NCBI GenBank assembly: GCA_023129355.1
Contig: JAGMCC010000009.1
Location: forward strand, 1 to 15,373
Length of the DNA: 15,373 nt
Origin: Dehalococcoidia bacterium
Lineage (GTDB): Bacteria > Chloroflexota > Dehalococcoidia > E44-bin15
Reading direction: 5' to 3'
Made by a program: the position numbers and the translations under genes. Each line of letters opens with the position of its first letter. The stretch's first letter is position 1. Below the pieces are notes generated by a model. It ran no database searches. It saw nothing but the letters and a program-made list of their open reading frames with translations, and was not told the DNA's origin. This document shows positions 6,901-12,447 of this stretch, one piece after another.

Positions 6901-8160
6901 CATATCATTACAACGGATTATCCTATCGTTTGTATCCTTGTAAAAGACAAGTCCCGGCATAGTACGTATGAGTGTATCTAATTCCATTTCGCTTTGGCGC
7001 AGAGCCTCCTCCGCCCGCTTGCGCCCGGTGATGTCCCTACTTACGGCCACAAATCCTGTCGGTTTGCCGTTCCCATCTTTCATTATGGCTGTGTTCATCG
7101 CCACAAGAATTGTACTGCCATCCTTGGTGATGATATGATACTCTTGATTTTCGACGTATCCCCTTTCCAGTACCTCTTTCGCACTTGCAATCGCTTTCTC
7201 CCGGTCTTCAGGAGCGATAAGATCATAAGCATTTTCCCCAACTAAATCCCCTTCGTCGTCAGTGCCGCACATTTTCAGGGTAGCTTCATTTACTTCAATT
7301 ATTTTTGCCTCCAAATCACTAATTACCACGCTATCGTTTGACATCCTTACCGCGTTAGATAGACGGATCAATTCCTCCTCCGACCGCTTGCGCTCGGTGA
7401 TATCGCGGACAATACCTCGAAACCCGATGGGCTCACCTTCTGAATTCCGTTTCAGGGAAACGGAGGCTTCAACAAATCTCTTTGTGCCATCCTTTCTCAT
7501 GATCTCCCAACCGAATTCTTTAGTAGGTTTCCCAGTGGTGTATACTCGATTGAATGCCTTAAACACTTTCTTGGAATTCTCTTTATCCATGTACTGCCTA
7601 TTATTCATACCCATCATTTCGTATCTGGGATATCCGATTATTCCACACAAAGGATCGTTGAAGAAAGTGAAGTTTCCGGCAATGTCTACTTCAAAGTAAC
7701 CCTCTTCGATGTCTTCGAGAACGGTCCTGTATTTCTCCTCGCTCTCCCGCAGCGCCTGTTCCATGCGGTCGTGCTCGCGGCGCATCTCTGCTTCGCTCAA
7801 CTCCCGTTCAACAACAGGGACGAGTCGCGCTAGATTGCCTTTTATGACATAGTCATGGGCGCCGGCTCGCATTGCTGCCACCGCCGCCTCTTCGCCGATG
7901 GCGCCGGAGACGATTATGAAGGGCAGGCCGAGCCCTTTTTCTCGCACCATTGTCAGCGCTGCATCCAAACTGAAGTGCGGCATGGCGTAATCGGAGAGAA
8001 CGATATCCCATGTCTGCCTATTGAGCGCCGTATTCATGGCTTCGGGTGTGTCGACCCGTTCTGACGTCGGGTCGTAGCCGCCACGCCGCAGCTCATGCAG
8101 CATTAATACAGCATCGTCTTCCGAATCCTCAACGATCAATACGCGAAGTGGTGTGCTCAT
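3985..8160 (-). CDS. Hybrid histidine kinase, REC-PAS4-GAF2-HisKA-HATPase-REC
   Basis: This is a very large soluble sensor kinase (1391 residues, no membrane segment). It starts with a receiver domain (1-125; acidic pair E11/D12, phospho-acceptor D57, K107). Four PAS/PAC units follow (about 140-257, 262-380, 388-505, 512-632), each ending in a DITERKR-type linker. Then come two GAF domains (about 655-832 and 842-998), a coiled coil (1000-1030), an HDFNN-type HisKA with H1041, a HATPase with N1155/N1159, DTGVGIP (1187-1193) and GSGLGLS (1212-1218), and a C-terminal receiver (D1319, K1367). All catalytic residues are present. The front receiver can take phosphate from another kinase in the operon, and the rear one is the usual internal acceptor. 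The signals sensed are unknown; no phytochrome, LOV or haem signature is recognised. The ATG at 8160 follows AGGTGAGGA and lies 17 bases after the Rcp1-like stop. It is the last gene of the operon. Confidence 0.93.
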   Translation of the reverse strand: MSTPLRVLIVEDSEDDAVLMLHELRRGGYDPTSERVDTPEAMNTALNRQTWDIVLSDYAMPHFSLDAALTMVREKGLGLPFIIVSGAIGEEAAVAAMRAGAHDYVIKGNLARLVPVVERELSEAEMRREHDRMEQALRESEEKYRTVLEDIEEGYFEVDIAGNFTFFNDPLCGIIGYPRYEMMGMNNRQYMDKENSKKVFKAFNRVYTTGKPTKEFGWEIMRKDGTKRFVEASVSLKRNSEGEPIGFRGIVRDITERKRSEEELIRLSNAVRMSNDSVVISDLEAKIIEVNEATLKMCGTDDEGDLVGENAYDLIAPEDREKAIASAKEVLERGYVENQEYHIITKDGSTILVAMNTAIMKDGNGKPTGFVAVSRDITGRKRAEEALRQSEMELDTLIRTMPGLVFYKDTNDRIIRCNDMFVNTLGLTYEEVLGKTTEDLYPKQAEDMKRDDREVIENVQPKIGIIEPFTTPEGTRWAQTSKIPVRNVDGKVIGLLGIAIDITERKRAEEALRESEEKLRRFMESATDFFTIWDSELNLVDLNEASLRYPLIHLPAEAKKEDFIGKSMLELEPNIKERGRYDQYLKVIKTGKPFFVEDVVPYPKHGDVYLEVRAFKVGDGLGIVTVDITERKRMEEVLVKRKEQLEQRTNQLLALQKVTATIQSTLEISEVLQQVSDGVVVNLGFGHTLMFVVDEERNVHRATVYSTKVEPGEESRVVGEVERAVDQTWTEMEFPVIKGYSHALDEVLEGRGVIAHHLYEIAEPQFTRDECNAVQELIGAKTMVIVPFFARDKYMGSIVAFTEREEITEVEIEPLRILADQAGVAIENANLYQGVREKAQRLAVTSELSSIIGSSLDIRETYQAFTTEIKKIIDFDLTSITLVEGDRLRFLAVSTEGETGVGEGGTVPLAGTATAWVMENRRTNIETDFAQGVQFPIDEGHLRSGLRSAIRVPLFSKGDVLGTFHLISRHPNAYGEREREILEQVAAQIAAAIENSRLFIQVKEHEAELERAYDELKAAQDYMVQSERLRALGEMAGGVAHDFNNILAIILGRAQLALEDEEGDKMIKSVRVIEQTALDAAKTVRRLQDFAGVRASRAFEAVNLNQLVEGALEMVESRRVKLEETEGVTIEIGTELNEVAPVAGDAAELREALVNIIFNAMDAMPEGGKITVKSEQENSLVVLSVSDTGVGIPDEIKGKLFDPFFTTRAPAGSGLGLSVSYGIVTRHGGNIEVESTQGKGATFYIRLPVADGVEARSRPERKPPTIKRATILLADDDPEVSEILGLMLKQLGHRVTVVTSGEEALSAFKKGDYGLVITDLGMPDISGRDVARAVKEMKSETPVMLITGWGVQLDHEELPDIDGVIEKPFSRDALSAQVAELLPTRNRGKRG
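6252..7407 (-). repeat. PAS-boundary repeats in the large hybrid kinase (4 copies)
   Basis: A sequence of about 30-38 bases encoding the end of a PAC motif and the following helix (DITERKRAEEALR) occurs at 7372-7407, 6998-7035, 6623-6660 and 6252-6283. The core GCTTGCGCTCGGTGAT (plus strand) is shared by three copies and differs by one base in the copy at 6998-7035. The PAS bodies between the copies are clearly divergent. The nucleotide identity, including synonymous positions, exceeds what the bodies show. Confidence 0.75.
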
Positions 8161-8177
8161 CTAAGCAGTCCTCACCT

Positions 8178-8627
8178 TTAAGCCATCTCTACCTTCGGCG
8201 GAGCAACGTTCAATACCAGCCAGTACAGCCCCAGTTGCTGTACCGCTTTACGGAATTGGACGAAGTCCACAGGTTTACGAATGTAGCTATTGGCGCCCAA
8301 GTTGTAGCCCCGAGTCAGGTCACGCTCCTCTCTCGATGAGGTGAGTATGACAACGGGGAGGAGTTTTGTCCGCTTGTCGGCGCGGATGCGTCGCAATACC
8401 TCCAGACCATCCATCTTGGGCAGCTTCAAATCCAGCAGAGTAAGCTGCGGCGTAACGCTGGTATCACGACCAGAGTAGCTGCCCTTACCAAACAAATAAT
8501 CGAGCGCTTCGACCCCATCGCGTGCCACCACTATTTCGTTCAGGATGTTGCTTTTCTCGAGTGCACGCAAGGTCAGCACCTCGTCATCGGGGTCGTCCTC
8601 CACCAGCAGGATGATTTTGTTTTCCAT
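8178..8627 (-). CDS. Single-domain response regulator, Rcp1-like
   Basis: The 149-residue protein is one receiver domain with no output domain. It has the acidic triad E10-D11-D12, phospho-acceptor D66 in LLDLKLPKMDG, T96 in ILTSS, and K118 in RKP. The extended loop before the phospho-acceptor strand (about 45-60, with FGKGSYSGRD) and the LYWLVLN tail are typical of the Rcp1 family. Those regulators are usually encoded beside Cph1-like or multi-PAS kinases, which donate their phosphate. Here it follows such a kinase by 18 bases and precedes the large hybrid kinase by 17, so the upstream four-PAS kinase is its likely donor. Output would be by protein contact or by shuttling phosphate to another receiver. 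The ATG at 8627 has AGAGGTG at suitable spacing. Confidence 0.92.
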   Translation of the reverse strand: MENKIILLVEDDPDDEVLTLRALEKSNILNEIVVARDGVEALDYLFGKGSYSGRDTSVTPQLTLLDLKLPKMDGLEVLRRIRADKRTKLLPVVILTSSREERDLTRGYNLGANSYIRKPVDFVQFRKAVQQLGLYWLVLNVAPPKVEMA

Positions 8628-8645
8628 TTGGCACCTCTTTCGTAG

Positions 8646-10922
8646 TTAAAGTGTGAAGTAAAATGTAGCACCTTGCCCCACTGCGCTTTCAGCCCAGATT
8701 TTACCGCCGTGGCGATGAATTATGCGCTGTACTGTAGCCAGGCCGATTCCAGTGCCCTCGAATTCGTTGTGTGAATGCAGGCGCTGGAAGGCACCGAATA
8801 GTTTGTCAGCATATGCCATGTCGAAGCCAACGCCATTGTCGCGCACAAAATACGCAGGTTGGCCGTTGGTTTCAGCATAGCCGAATTCTATCCTGGTACG
8901 TCCCCGTTTCTTGGCGAACTTCCACGAATTGCCGAGTAGGTTCTCCAGCGCCACACTTAGGAGTTGCGCATCGCCTTTAGCCGCCAAACCCGGGGCGATG
9001 GTGAACTCCACGTCGCGTTCCGGTTGGCTCTGCCGAAGCTCCATTGCGATCGTCTGCGCCAGCGCACTGAGATCGACCGTTTCATAGTGCATCTTGCCGC
9101 GTGTCACACGTGAGAGATTTAGAAGATCATCAATAAGTTCCGCCATGCGCTGGCTGGCTGAGCGCACGCGCTGGAGGTAGTTCTTGCCTTCGTCATCCAG
9201 CCTGTCGGTATAGTCTTCCAACAGCACCTGGCTGAAGCCGTCGATGCTGCGCAAAGGGGCCCTTAGGTCATGTGACACCGAGTATGCAAAGGCTTCCAGT
9301 TCCTTGTTGACCGCCTGTAGTTGCACGGTTCGTTCAACGACTCGCTGCTCAAGCCCTTCATTCAGCTTGCGAACTTCTTCCTCCGCCTGCTTGCGCTCGG
9401 TGATGTCGCGCATATTGAGAACAATACCCCCCACTGCCGGATCATCAATAAGATTGTTGCCTACTACCTCAAAGATACGCCACCTACCGTCTTTGTGCCG
9501 ATAACGAAACTCTGTATGTACAGTGGGAATCTTGTTCTCGAACAATTGAAGGAAGGCCTCCGCCACTTCCGAAATATCGTCGGGGTGACAATACTGTAAG
9601 GGATCCTTGCCAATCCTGTCTTTTGCTTTGCGTCCCGTCATACGCCCCATTGATGGGCTTTGGTAACTTATGGTTATGTCGGGGTTCACAATCACGATGG
9701 CGTCTTGAGCGTTTTCAATGAGCGCCCGAAACTGTTCCTCACTCTTTCGCAGCGCCTCCTCCGCCCGCTTGCGCTCGGTGATATCCCTCCACACCACAGC
9801 GTAGCTAGGTTTGCCTTCATAGGTGATCTCCCTCATGCTAGTCTCGACGGGAATCCTTCGCCCGGCTTCTGTCAGATACACGTATTCCTGAATAGGGTGT
9901 ACTTTCCCTCCGCCCGTGAGCGTTTCATAGGTTTGCCTTGCCTGCTCCTGCGACTCAGGAGCTAAAAATCTCCAGTAATCCTCCCCAATTAGCTTCTTCA
10001 CAGGTATTCCTATAACCTCAGCGCATCTTCTATTGGCATACCTTATCCGCCCACCACGGAATACCAAATAGCCCTCTTCCATGTGATCCACCAAAGCCCG
10101 GTATTTTTCCTCCGATTCCCGCAGTGCCTCCTCCGCCCGATCGCGCTCGGTGATGTCCATGAAGTTTCCCAAGGCTGCTCGCCTTCCCAGGTACTGGATG
10201 GGAACAACCGTCTCCATGATCCACCTGACCTCACCCTCTTTGTTAACAAACTGGTATTCATACGGGATAGAACGCTCTCCCTTCAACATCTTCACAGCAT
10301 TTTCTCTGACCCTATTCCTCTCGTCCGGGAAGACAAAACTCAAGGAATCCATGCCTAACAATTCATCTTCACTGTAGCCTGCATATTTCTGGAACTGGGC
10401 ATTGACGAACTGAAATTTTCCGTCTTGGACAACGTAGATGCCAATCGGTGAGCTACTGGTTAAGCTTTTAAACAGCTCCTCCGCCTGCTTGCGCTCGGTG
10501 ATGTCCCTTATAACGCTAATGAATCCCGATGGATTTCCGGTGCTATCACGCAGCAGAGAGCCGCTGGCCTCAGCATCAAATTCTCTCCCGTCCTTGCCCA
10601 CAAACGTATACTCCCTTGCGGCACCATACCCCCCATCTACTGCCTTCATCATATCCTCAACGGCCTTAGCACGGTCTTTCTCAGCAATAAACTGAAGGCC
10701 GTTTCTCCCAATAAGCTCTTCCTTACAGCCGTACCCTGACATGCGAAGCAACGCCTCATTCGCTTCTACAATATTGCCTTCCAAATCAGTGACGGTAATC
10801 CCCTCGCCAATAGCTTCAAACATAAAACGTAGTTTTTCCTCCGACTCTCGCAGCACCTCTTCAGCCACCTCACGCTCGGAAGGGATAACCTCCCTATTAT
10901 GAAGGCGATGGCTGGCCATCAA
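8646..10922 (-). CDS. Soluble four-PAS sensor histidine kinase, Cph1-type kinase core
   Basis: This 758-residue cytoplasmic kinase has four PAS/PAC units (about 28-145, 150-260, 270-383, 393-512) and a coiled coil (515-545). The HisKA has H551 in SVSHDLRAPL and the RMAELIDDLLNLSRVTR helix. The HATPase has N661/N665, DNGVGF (695-700) and GTGIGLA (723-729), and the protein ends soon after at FYFTL. The kinase core is of the kind seen in Cph1 and related kinases, but no phytochrome chromophore module is present. There is no attached receiver, so it needs a separate partner, most simply the Rcp1-like regulator 18 bases downstream. Two adjacent starts are possible. TTG at 10922 overlaps the upstream stop by 4 bases and has AAAGG at good spacing; ATG at 10919 overlaps it by 1. 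Either arrangement suggests translational coupling to the HD-GYP gene. Confidence 0.93.
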   Translation of the reverse strand: MMASHRLHNREVIPSEREVAEEVLRESEEKLRFMFEAIGEGITVTDLEGNIVEANEALLRMSGYGCKEELIGRNGLQFIAEKDRAKAVEDMMKAVDGGYGAAREYTFVGKDGREFDAEASGSLLRDSTGNPSGFISVIRDITERKQAEELFKSLTSSSPIGIYVVQDGKFQFVNAQFQKYAGYSEDELLGMDSLSFVFPDERNRVRENAVKMLKGERSIPYEYQFVNKEGEVRWIMETVVPIQYLGRRAALGNFMDITERDRAEEALRESEEKYRALVDHMEEGYLVFRGGRIRYANRRCAEVIGIPVKKLIGEDYWRFLAPESQEQARQTYETLTGGGKVHPIQEYVYLTEAGRRIPVETSMREITYEGKPSYAVVWRDITERKRAEEALRKSEEQFRALIENAQDAIVIVNPDITISYQSPSMGRMTGRKAKDRIGKDPLQYCHPDDISEVAEAFLQLFENKIPTVHTEFRYRHKDGRWRIFEVVGNNLIDDPAVGGIVLNMRDITERKQAEEEVRKLNEGLEQRVVERTVQLQAVNKELEAFAYSVSHDLRAPLRSIDGFSQVLLEDYTDRLDDEGKNYLQRVRSASQRMAELIDDLLNLSRVTRGKMHYETVDLSALAQTIAMELRQSQPERDVEFTIAPGLAAKGDAQLLSVALENLLGNSWKFAKKRGRTRIEFGYAETNGQPAYFVRDNGVGFDMAYADKLFGAFQRLHSHNEFEGTGIGLATVQRIIHRHGGKIWAESAVGQGATFYFTL
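9374..10506 (-). repeat. PAS-boundary repeats in the four-PAS kinase (4 copies)
   Basis: The same linker-encoding sequence found in the large hybrid kinase recurs here at 10473-10506, 10120-10158, 9748-9786 and 9374-9410. Copies mark the ends of PAS1, PAS2, PAS3 and PAS4. The stretch 9748-9785 matches 6623-6660 in the other gene at 37 of 38 bases, and the single difference is a synonymous change in the Asp codon. Confidence 0.75.
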
Positions 10923-12409
10923 GCTATTTCCTTTCCTTTTGTCATATTTATGAAAGCTATGAAAACGTCTGTTATTTCGGGGTCAAACTTTGCGCCCTTC
11001 CCCTCTAGCAGCCTAGCGACAGCTTCCTCTTTAGAGAGCGCTGGTCGCCAAGGGCGAGGGGATATCATGGCATTATAGGCATCGCATAGAGACACCACTC
11101 GGAGGCCGCTAGTTATTTGCTTACCCGAAAGACCATCCGGGTAGCCGCTGCCATCCAAGCGTTCATGATGATGCCTTACAATGTAGCTAGCCTCCGATAG
11201 GAAGCGCAGCGGGCTCAGCATCTCTCCGCCGATCACCGGGTGAAGTTTTATCATATCCCACTCTTGAGGGGTAAGTTCGCCAGTCATATTCAGAATCGAC
11301 CCGCTGACCCCGAGCATCCCGATATCGTGAAGCATGGCCCCCTGCTTTATTGTCCTTATCTCCGCTTCGCTCAGGGAAATCCGTGACGCTAGCTGCTCGC
11401 TGAACTCAGCTACCCTCTTCATATGGCCCGGGGTACAGAGACCCCTGCCCTCAACCCAGGAGGCTATGGAGCAAAGCACGCGAAATGAGCTATCCTCCAG
11501 CTCAGTGAACAGTTGACGACTCTTTATCAAGGCACCAGTCTGAGTGGCAAGGATGGTCAGTAGCTCCAGATCCCCCTCACCAAGTAACACTGGTGCTCCC
11601 TCTCGAAAGACATTAAACAGCCCGAGGACCTCGCTATCGCACCTTATCGGGAGCACCAGTATCTCCACGTCTTTGGCATTAGGAGGCAAGAAGCCGCGAT
11701 CGGGTAAGCGGAGAGGAACCCGCTGAAGAAGGGGGTGCTGTTCCATATCAGTAAAAAGTATCGCTTCCTCCACGTCCTTAATCCAAGACCTGATGCCTCT
11801 TTCGAGCAATGCGTTGGCTAATCGGGCGACAAGCTCCCATGCCCCAACAGCGGAAGCGATCACCAAACCGCGATCCAAGCTATCGAAAAGGAGGATGGCA
11901 CCCCCACTGGACTTTGTCTGACTGATCCCGCTGTTGAGAATAAATTTCAGTACCTCACTCTGATCCTGGTTTTTTATCATGGATTGGCTTACCTTATACA
12001 GCCCAACCAGCTCTTTGAGCCGGCTGTTCTCATCGGCAAGCCTCTTTCGCTCTAAAGCCTTGGCCACGGCAGTGCAGATCTCCGTGCGATCGAAGGGCTT
12101 AACGATGTAATCATATGCCCCCTGTTGCATTGCTGCCCGCGCCGTTTCAATACTGCCGTAAGCGGTGACGAGCACGAGCACGGTATCCGGGCTCTCCTCC
12201 TGAAATGCTTTAATTAGCTCCAGACCCCCCATATGGGGCATAATAATATCGGCCAGAAGCAAATCAAAGGACTGGTGCACTAGCTGCAAGGCTTCTTCCC
12301 CACTGCCCACAGCCACTACCTCATACCCGTCACGGTCAAGGATATCCTTCATCATCTCCAGCTCCGCAGGCTGGTCATCAACAATAAGAATTTTGTCCTG
12401 TTTCATCAC
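10919..12409 (-). CDS. Response regulator REC-GAF-HD-GYP, predicted cyclic di-GMP phosphodiesterase
   Basis: The 496-residue protein carries an N-terminal receiver (1-120; D11/D12, phospho-acceptor D54, T82, K104), a short coiled coil (120-140), a GAF domain (about 145-300) and an HD-GYP domain (about 305-490). HD-GYP enzymes hydrolyse cyclic di-GMP to pGpG or GMP with a di- or trinuclear metal site. Visible metal and active-site elements are H329, HD at 361-362, H390, HH at 414-415, the hallmark HHERLDGSGYP (414-424) and D443. The HDIGK motif reads HDIGM, so the usual phosphate-binding lysine is replaced by Met365. This could lower or change activity. It is the only recognisable enzymatic output in the operon, so the kinases probably regulate it through D54. 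The start is either GTG at 12409 or the adjacent ATG at 12406. Its stop overlaps the start of the next kinase. Confidence 0.92.
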   Translation of the reverse strand: MMKQDKILIVDDQPAELEMMKDILDRDGYEVVAVGSGEEALQLVHQSFDLLLADIIMPHMGGLELIKAFQEESPDTVLVLVTAYGSIETARAAMQQGAYDYIVKPFDRTEICTAVAKALERKRLADENSRLKELVGLYKVSQSMIKNQDQSEVLKFILNSGISQTKSSGGAILLFDSLDRGLVIASAVGAWELVARLANALLERGIRSWIKDVEEAILFTDMEQHPLLQRVPLRLPDRGFLPPNAKDVEILVLPIRCDSEVLGLFNVFREGAPVLLGEGDLELLTILATQTGALIKSRQLFTELEDSSFRVLCSIASWVEGRGLCTPGHMKRVAEFSEQLASRISLSEAEIRTIKQGAMLHDIGMLGVSGSILNMTGELTPQEWDMIKLHPVIGGEMLSPLRFLSEASYIVRHHHERLDGSGYPDGLSGKQITSGLRVVSLCDAYNAMISPRPWRPALSKEEAVARLLEGKGAKFDPEITDVFIAFINMTKGKEIA

Positions 12410-12447
12410 TCACCAATCCCATAGAGCAATATTTAGCTGATTACCAA

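Noticed and set aside
8178..10922. A phytochrome/Rcp1 light-sensing pair
   Set aside because: The kinase core and the partner receiver are of the Cph1/Rcp1 kind, but the sensory part is four PAS domains. No phytochrome GAF with chromophore-binding residues and no PHY domain are seen, so light sensing is not supported.
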